64,000 nucleotides of DNA. Source: Tulasnella sp. 424 (Eukaryota; Basidiomycota; Agaricomycetes; Cantharellales; Tulasnellaceae). The stretch lies in the NCBI GenBank assembly GCA_019633425.1, contig WSUB01000034.1, positions 124,001-188,000 of the forward strand, read 5' to 3'. The translations under genes were made by a program, and so were the position numbers. Below are positions 1-11,930 of the stretch, in pieces. The stretch's first letter is position 1. Each line of letters begins with the position of its first letter. The notes under the pieces are model-generated. The model was not told the DNA's origin. It saw nothing but the letters and a program-made list of their open reading frames with translations, and made no database searches.

Positions 1-2653
1 ACCAGGCGAAAAAGACGTCAGCGCGCTCGTCAACGCCAAACCGATCCCATTTTCGATGAAGATGAGGTACGCAGGCGAAGCGGTCTCTGTCTTCGAGGCC
101 CAGGAGGATATTCCGGAATAGTCTATGACGAGTCCCATATTGGTGCCGCACTCAGGTCAGTCGGTCCGGCGCTTCTACGACCGTGCACCCATGACCGAGT
201 ATCTCTCCACATTTGAGGGCATTAATGTTGACATTGTGACTGCCTCTCATAGGTATCTAGCGGCGAAAAGAAGAACAACGTTGACGTGCAACGCCAATAC
301 GAGACCGCTGGACGCTTTGGAGCCCCTGACGCCGACCGGGAAGCTAATTCCGATGGAGACAAGAACGCATCCTCACGCTCCAAGGTTAGTCCCGGACCGG
401 AAATGTTGTATAGCTAATTTAACCGAATTTTCTTTTTCGCTCGCTCCAAAAGGGGGCAATGAATGAGCCGACCTAGACAGCATCTCACCACCCAGTCCCA
501 CCTCCGCTTCGGGGAGGACGTCACCCGCATCTCCTTCATCGCCGAAGCTCGGGGAAGTCGGTACACCTGCTGCGAACTTTGATCCTCAATCTCAACTCCT
601 GAACAATCCGGACCGGATCATCCACCCGCAGACGCAGACTCCACCGCCTCAACCTCCTCCTGCGCAAAGCCAAGACCATTAGTCCGCCGCACCAAAACTT
701 GCGAAAAGCGTGATAACAACCGCTCTTAATACCGTGGTAGACCAAGCGAAGAAAGCCAGGGATCATCCGCGTGATGTGAAAGTGGGGTTGTCGGCCCAGC
801 AACAGGGCGGACGAGCAGTCAAAGCACGCCGCAGAAGCTTTGGATGAGGAGGCTGTGCAGCCGCCGGAGGTTGTTTATGGGAAGGACGTTGCGCTGGATA
901 TGGCTGGATATCATAATGCCGAAGCTACTGGAGACGAGTTAGACGAGGTTGGCAAGACACCAGACCAGGGACTTTCCTCACCGCAACCAGGCCGCGAATC
1001 GTCTCGACCGCTCCCTTCGTCCTCATCACCCCCATCAATCTCGCATTTACCATTACTGGACAGTAAACGACCTTATGTTTGAGGTGTTTCCGCGCCTCCA
1101 GACGTGCAGGTTACGATTCCGAACGCCGGGGGACTGGTCGACGTCACCTCCGGATTATAAGTACATGGGAGTAGGGAGCTTTCCCGATGAGGTCACCAGC
1201 GAAACCGACTTTCAAACCGCTTGTGAAGCATTATGCGGTGGTGAATGTGGGACCTAGTCACCTTGGGCAATCGGTTGCGGCTGCGGAGGACGTTGCGAAG
1301 GATGACGCTGCGAGGGCCAAACCTTACTCCACGTCCGAGGACGAAAATTCCTCGGCATTCGGTCAAGGCGGCCAGCTCTTCCCGGACGGAGCTGAACGAG
1401 ACGTGTTATGGGTCAATATGGAGGGGAAGAAGTTCTCTTTCCAATCGAGTTTATGCGACCGACGGAGGGCAGAGGAGAAGGTTTGACGACTTGGAGAGTA
1501 CGCACTGGTTTGACGACGAGAAAGTGGAGTATGTGAGGCTGTTGGCGGATTCGGATGTTGCGGGGAGCGAACAGTTGGTTATGAAGTGGGATGATTGGTA
1601 AGAGATGAACTACTCTCGAGTTTCTCCACCCATGGGTCCCTCCAAGACCGCTCCGGCCTCCATCGGCGTTTCTTTCCAATCTTCATCTTCACGGCCTACC
1701 AGTCCCGATCGGTCAGTGGCGTCCTTGCATCGGTGAGTTGTCTCGTGATGACGTGTGGAGGCGCGCGCGTTGCTGACGAGGACGTTATGATGTTTCACAG
1801 AGAGGTTATCATGCGGAAGCCGGAAGTGTTCAAGATGGCTCGCTTGAGTGATATCTAACGTCTCTTTGGGCTGCAGCACAAGGAACCTTTTTACGCCGGA
1901 TTTGGGAATCGAATCACGGATGCGCTCGTAGCGTCAACGTCCCAAGTTTCACGATCGACTCGAGCGGAGAGGTGGAGATGGAGCTTTTGGAGTTGGCAGG
2001 GTACAAATCTTCGTAAGTATTATATTCAGGATATGATTCTCGATGTGTAAACGATGCTAACTTTCGTCCGCTCTTCGCTTCCAGGTTGATCCACGTGACC
2101 GACCTGGTGGACCAGATGTTCCCGTCCGGTACACAAGAAGTGGGCTACAGAGTTCACCGACTTCAATTAATGGCGAGACCCGTTGCCCGACGTCGACTTG
2201 CCAGATTTGGATCCTCCGTTGCCGCCGACTCTCGGCGCCGTTTCCGACACGTCCGTTACAAGTCGTCCCAAACGGTTACGCAACTTTAGTCCAAGATCAT
2301 CAAGCTCGACTTCGACTGCGGGTGCAGCTGCGAATTCCGTTGCGCATAATGGGAGGAAGGAAGTCTCTCCAAGTCCTTTGGTCCGGTCGTATCTGATGAT
2401 CGGAGTACGACGCTGGCGGATTCGGCGTCGGAAAGCGAGGAGCACCACCGACATGCGAGGAGGAAATTGAGCTTTGACAGTATGTCGGGATCGTTACCGG
2501 GCTCAGAGTACGGAGGGAGCAACGGAGAGGAGGATGAGGAGGACGAAGACGACGAGGGTGATGCCGAAGGGGAAGACGATGAACATGGCGGGGATGAGCA
2601 AGTGCTGGATGGCAATACAAATATTGGAGATGGCGGATGTACCATTTATCTGA
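1..2653 (+). pseudogene. Lipin (phosphatidate phosphatase) pseudogene L1, cut by window edge
   Basis: Family role: lipins (Pah1/Ned1) dephosphorylate phosphatidate to diacylglycerol at the ER and nuclear membrane. The window opens inside the N-Lip domain (PGEKDVSALVNAKPIPFSMK, first 60 bases). An in-frame TAG follows at about 118-120, where lipin should read on. An intron (about 152-253) and the serine-rich middle follow (CGKDVALDMAGYHNAEATGD-like region near 870-960). The C-terminal LNS2 half is present only after a deletion: the DIDGT catalytic motif is missing, and sequence jumps to MASLHR and REVIMRKPEVFKMA (about 1710-1850). The tail with the WRDPLPDVD lipin signature (about 2170-2200) and the acidic stretch (2520-2600) remain, but in shifted frames. 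The TAG and the LNS2 loss are shared with L10 at 54897-58283. Start lies outside the window; end taken by alignment with L10's stop. Confidence 0.8.
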
Positions 2654-3974
2654 GGACTTTTTTTCAGTTTCCCAGTTTCGGTTGTGGGAAATGTGGGGGG
2701 TCTCTTGCTTTGTCCGTGCGTTCACTTCGTTTTGTAAAGTCTTGCATGTCGTTTCCTTCGTTTTTTATCTCTGGTACTAGCATATTGCTTGCACGCATCC
2801 ACGTATTATGTATCACATAATCATTCACATTTGACAACCCAGCCCTTTTACAACGCCACGTGCAGAGCACAAAATCAAACAAACATGTCGCAGAATAGGA
2901 GAAAACGAACACTATATTACAACGAGATGACATCGAGGGGTTTATTCTATTGAGAAACCCCCTTTTCGGAGAAACCCCCCCAGAAATCTTTCCTATCGGA
3001 AGTGGCCCATCTATCGGAAGGCTTAGTATCACCAAAAAAAATATATAATTTACAATTTGCTTATTAGGTGGGCGATGCTTCCGACTGCTGGGCCAGTGGT
3101 AGGGTCTCACGACATGGGGATCGGGGAACAAGCAATGACAAGCGTGCATATCGAGCTTTAGGCTTCTTCATCTGAAGCTCTAAACCGATTATAGATGCTA
3201 CAGTACCGCTCTTTACTTGTATAATCAAGGTGAGAGATGACGATTTAGCTGGTTAATGGCATTTGCGAGCCCGTTCACGTTCGTAATCGCTTCTTTTGGA
3301 GATTTCAGAGTAATCCGAGTCGTTCGGGTGATCAGTGGCCACTGTATCTACAATCCAGCCAAAAGTTCGGGCCAAGCATGTAATACCATTTACGCTGTCA
3401 TGTTGATCAAATCTCTAGCGGAACACTCGTTTCTTTTGCCGTTGTGGGAGGCAGTGCTTGGAGTAACAGTGTCAACACCAACTCGCATCATTGGTCTCAT
3501 TATCCCACATTGGGTGTTCTGTATCCCTCATCTCCGCTCCTCGATATCAATTTCGTCGCCTGCAACTTATTCTGGTGCTTCTCTCTTCACGTCCCGCACT
3601 TTGACTTTGCGCCAACGTCAAAAACGCCGAGCTGGGCCTCCAACGCCATCCGAACGGTGCCCCGGTCCCGATTCTCCGGACTCCTCATTATTTTCTCAGC
3701 CCATGTACCTAATTAGCGGGAAAAGCATTATATTACATAATATTTTCTGTCGGCAGTGTTTGCCCAAAATCACAGGGTCTATTGGAAGGGGGGTTTCCCC
3801 GAGGGGGGTTTCTCAATAGAATAAGCCACATCGAGGTGACAACCAGTCCGCTAATTTATGAGTCTATTGATACCGTTGCCTGCTGAAGGCGCATCTGGAA
3901 TCAATGGCCCGTCAAAGATTCGCAATTTGGGTTAGAACGCCCCCGACATGTAACGTATGGTCAATCAATTAAAG
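2654..3974. other. Convergent spacer between lipin L1 and NLR copy A, with a transposon inside
   Basis: Without the element at 2939-3827 and its duplicated target, this spacer is about 420 bp. It matches the other lipin/NLR spacers (17346-17711, 30441-30853, 44521-44929, 58284-58688). The proximal part is a conserved lipin 3' UTR with the run GCATATTGCTTGCACGCATC near 2780. The distal part is the NLR 3' UTR. Only the transposon interrupts it, and I see no gene. Confidence 0.6.
2939..3827. mobile_element. Non-autonomous TIR DNA transposon, 889 bp, 9-bp target duplication (MULE-like)
   Basis: The left end starts GGTTTATTCTATTGAGAAAC and the right end, read in reverse complement, starts GGCTTATTCTATTGAGAAAC. 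The inverted match continues through C-runs for about 40 bases with small gaps. The direct repeat ACATCGAGG lies at 2930-2938 and 3828-3836. The paralogous spacers at about 30711 and 58561 carry the uninterrupted site, so the insertion is specific to this unit. A 9-bp duplication is typical of Mutator-like elements. No transposase is recognisable; the 187-codon open frame at 3256-3819 has no features I recognise. Most likely a MITE-type element mobilised in trans. Confidence 0.8.
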
Positions 3975-6900
3975 CTAGAGCGCATGCGAGACATGGAATA
4001 TGGAATGCTTGCCGCCAGATATGATGACAAGGATTCCATTAGAAAGAAGTACTGTCGGATTGTCGTCGGCCCAGTACTGAGAGGGAAGCCAGAACAGGCG
4101 AGAGGAGGATAATTTCACCCAGTGATCGTGAAAGTTTGGAATGCAGTATGTAAGTCTCGGATGTCCCTCAGGAGCTGAAAGGAAGCATGATCAGCTGCGA
4201 AGGAGCAATCAGTAGTACCTTGGAGTGCACTAAACGTACCAGCACGGTGAGAAATGGGAACGAACGAGATCACGTTGCTGCCACCTGTCAAGGGCTGCCC
4301 CAAAGGTGTCCCGGTCTGAGGATCCCATACTAGAAATATCCCGTCGTCGGATCCGGATGCCAGAACACTGCCGTCTGGCGAGAACGCAACGGACAAAACC
4401 CAGCGAGTGTGGCCTGTGAGTGGCCGGCCCAAAGGCGTCCTGGTCTGAGCATCCCACAATCGAATCTTGCGGTCAGAGGATCCGGATGCCAAAACCCTGC
4501 CGTCTGGCGAGAACGCAACGGAGCGAACATCGTCATTGTGGCCTGTGAGTGGCTGGCCCAAAGGCGTCCCGGTCTGAGCATCCCACAATCGAATCGTGCG
4601 GTCGGAGGATCCGGATGCCAGAACCCTGCCGTTTGGCGAGAACGCAACTGACAAAACCGAGCTAGTGTGGCCTGTGAGTGGCTGGCCCAAAGGTGTCCCG
4701 GTCGGAGCATCCCACAATTGAATCGTGCGGTCAGAGGATCCGGATGCCAGAACCCTGCCGTTTGGCGAGAACGCAACGGACGAAACATAGTCATCGTGGC
4801 CTGTGAGTGGCTGGCCCAAAGGCGTCCCGGTCCGAGCATCCCACAATCGGATCGTGCGGTCCTCGGATACGGATGCCAGAACCCTGCCGTTTGGCGAGAA
4901 CGCAACGGACGAAACCCAGCTAGTGTGGCCTGTGAATGGCTGGCGCAAAGGTGTCTCGGTCTGAGCATCCCACAATCGAATCGTGCGGTCAAAGGATCCG
5001 GATGCCAGAACTCTGCCGTCTGGCGAGAACGCAACGGAGCGAACATAGTCATTGTGGCCTGTGAGTGGCTGGCCCAAAGGCGTCCCGGGCTGGGCATCCC
5101 ACAATCGAATCGTGCGGTCATCGGATCCGGATGCCAGAACCCTGCCGTTTGGCGAGAACGCAACGGACGAAACATAGTCATTGTGGCCTGTGAGTGGCGG
5201 GCCCAAAGGCGTCCCGGTCCGAGCATCCCACAATCGAATCGTGCGGTCGTCGGATCCAGATGCCAGAACCCTGCTGTCTAGCGAGAACGCAACAGAGCGA
5301 ACATCGTCATTGTGGCCTGTGAGTGGCTGGCTCAAAGGTGTCCCGGTCTGAACACCCCACAATCGAATCGTGCCGTCAGAGGATCCGGATGCCAGAACCC
5401 TGCCGTCTGGCGAGAACGCAACGGACAAAACCCAGCGAGTGTGGCCTGTGAGTGGCTGGCCCAGAGGCGTCCCGGTCTGAGCATCCCACAATCGAATCTT
5501 GCGGTCAGAGGATCCGGATGCCAGAACCCTGCCGTCTGGCGAGAATGCAACAGAGCGAACATCGTCATTGTGGCCTGTGAGTGGCTGGCCCAAAGGCGTC
5601 CCGGTCTGAGCATCCCACAACCGAATCGTGCGGTCGTCTGATCCGGATGCCAGAACCCTGCCGTCTGGCGAGAACGCAACGGAGCAAACATAGTGATTGT
5701 GGCCTGTGAGTGGCTGGCCTAAAGGCGTCCCGGTATGAGCATCCCACAATCGAATCGTGCCGTCAGAGGATCCAGATGCCAGAGCCCTGCCGTCTGGCGA
5801 GAACGCGACGGAGCGAACATAGTCATTGTGGCCTGTGAGTGGCTGGCCCAAAGGCGTCCCGGTCTGAGCATCCCACAATCGAATCGTGCCGTCAGAGGAT
5901 CCGAATGCCAGAACAACACCATCCGGCGAAAATGCAACGGTTTGCACCTCAGCATTTACGTCTCTGGTCCACAGGTTAGCAGGCCATGTTAAAGGCAGGA
6001 CACCATGTAGGGTTCGAATTTTGGCGTGTCTTCCATAGCACTCCCATAGCTGCGTCTGCTGGGGACAGTGGGCAAGTGCCGAAGCATAAACGTGCAGTGC
6101 TCCAAACGAAATTGGCTCTGAAAACGCGACGATGAACCGCTGGGCATCGTTCCACAATGTGGCTAGCAACTTGGAATCGCAAACCGCCCTGCCATGGGAT
6201 TACTATGACCGAAAACTCAGCACACCGCGTAGAAGATAGAAAGAAAATCCGACAAAAAGACTGACCGAGAGCCATGAGCACACGCGTTTTACGATGACCA
6301 TCGCCTCAGTAGTACCTCCAATCAGACTCATCACTTCAAGCCAGTGCAGGAGCTTTTCCTGGCTGAACGTTTCGAAATCCGCTCGTTGGCCATCGGGGCC
6401 GTTTGTGCTCAGCCTTGACCACTCCGCTCCTTCCGTGAGGTGGATCGACCAAGCTCGACTGCAGTATCGAATGGCCGTAGACACTTCTCGATCTATAACG
6501 TCCTGAACCTCCGAGTTCGGTTTCGAGAGGTCCGACAGGTTGCAGATATTCTCCTTCATACATCGAACCATTATGGCAAGGCATAGTCCAGCAATTCGTT
6601 CATGGTGCTGACATATGTCGATGTAATAGACCCGTGCCTTGCATCGTTGCCTGTCAACGAGAAGGTCACGGATGGAGGTGTGCATGAGGTGCATAGATCC
6701 AGTGGACGAACCGGGGATGAGGAGAAGGGAGTTCAGGTCGACGAGAATGTCTTGGCGTAAATAATCGATGACATCCTCTTGATCAACCCCCTGAAGGATG
6801 CTGTTGTCACCGTAGAGTGCAGCGATGATGTCAAGGGACACAGGATACGGCGCTACTACCAGTGTCCCTAGTACAGCGCATAGAAGCTCTTGCTTCGCAG

Positions 6901-9900
6901 GGTCTCGCCTGACGGTATTGAACGCTTTTGAAAGGATTTCGTGGTACAAGTCGTCGAGTCCATCCCATGTTGACGGTCGCCTGAGTAAATCCCGTAGTCG
7001 ATTTACAGGTGACCCGTTGCCAATGTACGTGATCGCGGTTTGGGCCCATTGAAATAAACCTTGAGACATCCCCAGCAAGCTTTGAATGTCACTGGCTGCA
7101 GGCCAGTCTTCTGAGAGGCCATGGTCTTCCCGAATCTGCATGCAGCCCTGCTTGATGAACCGTTCAAGGTCATTCACCACATTGGCTGATGAGTCTAAAT
7201 CCTCTACTGGCCACTTCCTTGGCTCAAGCGCACGAAGCAGCGGGGCCTCTGGACGGCATGTAAGAAGGAATTTGACGTTGATAGGAAACGATGAAGAGTG
7301 TCGATCGATGAGCTTGACAAAATCTACCGCATCTTTGGAGTTTTTAGATTCGTCAAGAGCATCAACAATGAAGAGGATAGTGCGAGACTGATGTACAAGC
7401 TTTGAAAGGGGCACGGCACAGAGGGTTTCGAACTGAACGTCGAGTCGTTGGTCTGCAATATCCTCGTTCTCTTGCAGGCTTTCCAGGACCGCATTCCTGA
7501 CCTCCGGATTCAGGCTGCTCCCAAGCTGCCTCGCGAGAGCGCAGACGATGCGCGCGTTCAGTGTGTCGTGGCCTCGACGGAAGTGAAAGATGGCACAGGA
7601 CGCTCGTAATTGCCAATTGTAAGCCACTGTGGAGGCGATAGTGGATTTGCCTCGCCCAGCCATCCCGCGGATCCACAACACCCGGTCGGTGGTGGATATA
7701 TCCCGTATCCAATTGTCGATTCGCTCCAATATCTCCATCCTGGTTCCCGGCAAGCAAATCGCGTCCTCGACTGCATTTCCCTGTGCTCCGTAATTTCCAT
7801 CCCCAAGACGATGAAGTAACCGACGATTGCGCTCTTGTATTTCGGGACTTTCTGAAAACAGAAGCGTGTCAGCTTATCCAAAGCTCTCAAATGGGATGTT
7901 ACGTTGCCTACCGAATTCAGCCATAAGGCTAGTCGTGTCCAGAGTGACAAGGAGCTAATATCACCGCATGTCAGCCAAAGTCATTAGCGACGATGATCAA
8001 TGACAAACCTGGATTTCCTCTAGTACTTTCAGGACCGTTCCTTGACACCGTTCTGGACTTGCATGGTCGGACGACAAAACCTCATTCGGGACGAGGTTGG
8101 AGGAATAGCGCTTCTTGATCTTCCATTGGGCAACTTCAAGCTCCCTAAACAGGTATTAGAGTGCCGTCATTGAACCGCTGCCGGAGCAAATCTCACATAC
8201 CTTTGCATCTCAGTAACACGAGCACATATATTGCCGACTCGACGTTGCGTCGATTGTTCCTCCAAATCTTGAAGAATATTGGCTAACCTACACGGGTTGA
8301 ACTCCAGGCCAGCTGACAAATTTTCGCTTGTGTTCATTGCCTAGCCAAGGATTTTAGCGGCAACAGAAGACAAAATTAAAACTATCGACTCCACCTCAAT
8401 AATCTCGACAATATGTAATCCTACTTCGGCCACGGCTCCAATAAATTTCCCAATGACTGGAATGACTTTCGATTTCAATTGCACAGTTTTCAATATCTTG
8501 CGGGTTGCGAGCAACAATTCTCCAGGAATTGGACCGTGCTCTCCTTTCGCCACGCGCACGCCTGCTACAGAATATCCCGCGGAGATGGGATTGGCGTCGC
8601 GTAAGGACAGGCTTCCTCCGTGTTGAAGGGCACGTGGAATCTAGACGGCCGATGTCAGATGAGGTCCACGGTTGTCAGGCACGATGGGATATGGGGGTTT
8701 ATATCGAGGTCCATGTCAACGTGTTCGTTGCCGCCGTCGTCAGCGACAGTCGCTAGGCCAGGCATTGACTGCAGATTAGATTCTTCCCGGATAATTTCCC
8801 CGAGCAACTAAACAAGCCACGTAGGTGCTTCACTATCTGTGTCGGAATGGATTATCACGAAGACTTACCTCGAGCAAAACATCCCGCATCGTAGGGCGCG
8901 CAGTGGGATCTCTGTCCCAGCAACGGCGCATCAGTTTCCAGAGAGGATCATGAGCTGGTAGGTCCGGGTGGTCCTTTGGAATTGGTGGTTCGTCGAACAT
9001 CACGCGGCGGAGAATGACATGTTTGAGGAGGCCGTCGAACGGAGCTTTTCCGCTCATGACCTAGCGCAACTTTCTGGTTCTGTAAGCCTCCCCTGTCCCT
9101 CGCTTGCACCACTCACAGTCAAAATGAGGCCACCGAACGCATAAACGTCGGACTCCAGGTTTGGCTTCTGTCCGTTAAACAGTTCTTGGGACATATACCT
9201 CTCAGTTCCTTTCACGGTTCCGCTAGTTGTGAATCCGCTTCGAGCTTCGAAGTCCTGCACCAGTCGACTGAGGCCGAAATCGGAAAGTGCCGGACTATGC
9301 CAGTCGTTGATGAGCACGTTTTCCAGCTTGATGTCGGCATGGCAAATTGGAGGGGTTCGTGAATGCAGGTGCTCGAGGCCGCACGCTGTTTGGAAGATCT
9401 GGTAGGGTATAGTTCATGATCGCCCAGGGAGAGAGAGAACGATTTGAAGGCGGCGTACCAATCGAAGCTTGTCGCATCGGCTGAGGTCAGGATTTGCTCG
9501 TAAGTAGTCTTTTAGATTGCCATGGCGGCACCAAGGGCTGATAAGCCTTGGCTGAGGTTGGGAGCGGTACCCGAGTAGAGGATGAAGGTTTGGGTGTGTT
9601 GTTTGGCTCCAAACGAAAACCTCTCGTTTTAGGCGCTTTATGGGAGCAAACGTTGAGATGCGTTGCGTTGCAGACGGATGATTGGAATACCGACCATATC
9701 TGCTTTCCAGATTAGTGCTTCCTTCTCGGTATGTATGTCCTTCGGGATGAGTGGCCTGAGTTGCTTGACAGCGACTTGAACTCGCTCGCCTTGCGGGTTT
9801 GTCCAGAAACCGCAATAGATGTCTGCATAGCCAGCGTTCATCGAGGGTTGTTCAGGAACTTCTAGGAATCCCGCCAGTTCTTCGACTGTCTCGAAGAACT

Positions 9901-9940
9901 CGAACTGTCGGCCAGGTTGAACAAGCGATTCTGATTCCAT
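3975..9940 (-). pseudogene. NLR copy A: kinase-helical-NACHT-WD40 gene with a lost splice donor and a stop codon
   Basis: Same 12-exon layout as copies C and D. Kinase exons: 9940-9695, 9635-9459, 9398-9117, 9060-8869 (VAVK lysine, HADIKLENV loop, SDFG). Linker exon 8807-8703 should end at a GT donor, but the bases read ATAAAC; copies B-E have GTAA there. Reading on soon meets a stop. Helical exons follow (GELLLATRKILKTVQ, near 8520-8400), then the NACHT exon 7851-6266 with Walker A GMAGRGKST and Walker B ILFIVDALDE. The exon after intron 10 would begin with TAA at 6200-6202, where the others have an AGA, AAA or CGA codon. Beyond it the WD40 array (6199 to about 4245) and the last exon (HDHWVKLSSSRLFWLP, ending 3975) are fully open. 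Without rescue it would make only a kinase of about 330 residues. Two independent lesions argue for a pseudogene; sequencing error is the alternative. Confidence 0.75.
4260..5950 (-). repeat. WD40 repeat array of copy A, 13 repeats of 129 bp
   Basis: The 43-codon unit has the core SVAFSPDGRVLASGS and LWDAQTGTPLGQPLTGH. I count 13 units plus a degenerate closing one, consistent with two seven-bladed propellers. Repeats 4-5 and 12-13 are nearly identical (both carry the rare SSDRKIRLWDAQT and TRWVLSVAFSPDG), which suggests a block copied eight repeats away. Differences between repeats concentrate just after the GH pair and around the S-x-D-x-T/K turn. Confidence 0.9.
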
Positions 9941-10560
9941 CAAGGTCGCCTTCGAATCTGAGCTTCGGTATACTGCAGCGTTTCAGGGTGGCTTGGCTGG
10001 GATTGCGTGCAAGGCATGGGATGGAAACCGGTCAGCGGGCCAAACACGAACCACCTGGGCGCTTGTGCGGGGATGACGATATCTCGATCGTTCTCACCTT
10101 TTCTGAGGAGGGTAGAGATTAAACCGTTGCAGGGGAGTGATATTGGCTAATAACCACAAGAGAGGGAGGGAGAGTAAGTCAGGCGGTGGTGGACAGTCTT
10201 CCCGAAGAAACGCACTTCCCGCGTGCCTGGCGTTTACAACGTTTTCGAAGCCGTCGATTCTACAAATCGACCCCCAAATACCCAAGACGGCCTTCAAATC
10301 TTAAATATACCGGTCCTGCTTGGTGGAGTTCCCTCGAGTACAGCATATATCGTTAAAGACGTGTAGCACCCGACGACGAACGGCGGAGATGGAGGAAAAG
10401 GACCCAGATATACAGGTCGGAGTAAATGTTGTTTGGATTCCCCCCGGTCGTACATACGACGTTGACAGTATTATGCGCTTTAACACTCAGGGAGAAGAAC
10501 TATCTCCGCGCGCCAATGACCGGTGCCTGAGTGAAGCCGAACCTTTGTCTGAGTCTTATT
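9941..10560. other. 5' flank of copy A, no gene seen
   Basis: The first 150-200 bases upstream of the kinase start (9941 to about 10110) resemble the flanks of copies C and D (36760-36960 and 50897-51090), so they probably hold the minus-strand promoter and 5' UTR. I could not recognise a gene in the rest. Confidence 0.4.
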
Positions 10561-10570
10561 GAATTGCTCA

Positions 10571-10618
10571 GTCACGTGACTAGTTACCTTTCTTGGTGAC
10601 TGTCACGTCACGTCAGAC
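10571..10618. promoter_or_regulatory. CRE/E-box-like promoter cluster upstream of lipin L2
   Basis: Contains the palindrome GTCACGTGAC (10571-10580, E-box core CACGTG) and TGTCACGTCACGTCAGAC (10601-10618). The second block recurs upstream of other lipin copies near 12706, 26505 and 40989. CRE-type sites bind bZIP factors in fungi; binding here is inferred. Confidence 0.4.
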
Positions 10619-10789
10619 GCCGAAGAGAAACTCCCGCTGTGTGTCAAGCGGGGTCAGACGAAGCCATAATTCATCGCGCAAGCTCGCTCTCTTTATTTTC
10701 ATGCCCATTCGAAACATCCCTCACCGCTTTCACTCACTCTCACTCCTAGTCGACGGCAAAGGTTCCCCTCGACGGTTATCGTTAACTCC

Positions 10790-11930
10790 GTCCAAATGGT
10801 ATTCTCGGCTGTAACCTCCGACTCGCCCTGCCGCTCGACCTCTCCTCTCACCAAGGTCACGACTACATTATCTGTTACGCCCAACTTCGCGACAAGCGCG
10901 ACTACCAAACCCCCCAACACCTGCTTGACTCCGTCACAGCAAGTCCGAAGTCCCCTCTACAAGGCGATAGTAGGGTTGTCGCCGAGGAACTGGGGAGGAG
11001 TTGGGTGAGGTTGGCTAGAAACTCTGGGACCCGTCGCTCCGCATGGGTAGGACAGCTCGTCCATCTCTCCTGTCCCCTTGGGCACCTCCCCGATGATCTT
11101 TCGGAGCTCCCCTCTACCCCACGACAATCTCCCGACTCTTTCTCTCGTCTGCCTCCCTGTCGTCAATGTGTCATTTACCTCTTTGCTCAGTGGTCAAATG
11201 TGCGTCTTTTTCATATTCGCAAAAGGGGGTTTGTCAGCATCGCCGCCATATTATATTTGGGAATGGGAAGCTCTCAACCTTTTCTTTCGCCACACCTGAA
11301 GGCAACAAGTCAACAGCCTTCGGTCAAGATGGCCAACTTGGACGCATTGGACTAGGTGGAGGAGTCGGAGTCGGACGGGTGAACGGGAGCGGCAACGGGT
11401 CCCTGCGACGGTGGGCTTCGAGCCCGTTGGGAGTTCCGCATGATGTGGCCGTCGGGGACCGCCATCCACTTTTTCTGTGAGCGTTCCGGTTGATTTTTGT
11501 TCACCGTTAAGGAGCGTTGGACGCCGATCGATGTTTTGACCTTGAATGGTTTTGTAGGATCTGTGTGAAGTTTCCGACGCCGAATTCTCCACCTTCCGAC
11601 ATTGCTCTGCATCCCTCAACGCTCCTCCTCTATTTGCCACTTCGCATCCGAAGAGTCACTTTCTAACGGCAGCGATAATGACTCAACCATTGGATCGCAT
11701 ACAAAAGTTGATAGGCCTACGTTCTCGGCGACTGCTACTGGTTAGGTCGCGCTCGACTGCGCCGGGTTTTTTCGCGGACAAGACAATAGGATTGTGGTAT
11801 GTGACGTCTAGTTGACTATGAACTAGTACGGTTCTTCCGTGATCTCTGTACACCTTGTCTTACACCTCGCTGACCGTTGGCGTGTCGCTGTCTGACGCGT
11901 CGGGTCAAATGTACGACTGGATCGGATGAG
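10790..11930 (+). pseudogene. Type II lipin remnant L2
   Basis: Strongly decayed lipin. Evidence is mostly alignment with L7 (38215-40240) and L9 (52230-54110), which share the same blocks in the same order. These are an early segment (TATTCTCGGCTGTAACCTC, about 10800), a middle (GTCAACAGCCTTCGGTCAAG, near 11310) and a region matching the start of LNS2 (about 11690-11720). A DASGQMYDWIG-like piece near 11895-11930 would correspond to lipin SDALGHMFxLIGR. No long open frame survives and no catalytic motif is seen. Boundaries are approximate. Confidence 0.5.

Noticed and set aside
3256..3819. 187-codon open frame inside the transposon
   Set aside because: It has no transposase motifs, reads into the terminal inverted repeat and is proline/serine rich without recognisable structure.
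4330..5747. Long open frames in other frames and on both strands of the WD40 arrays (for example 4330-5226, 4667-5281, 19840-20766, 45147-46028)
   Set aside because: The repeat length of 129 bp is a multiple of three, so a frame free of stops in one unit stays open through the array. The products are low-complexity translations of the WD40 codons in the wrong frame.
8641..8702. AT-AC (U12-type) intron explaining the AT donor in copy A
   Set aside because: The acceptor remains a normal AG and the sister copies have a GT donor at the same place, so a point mutation is simpler.
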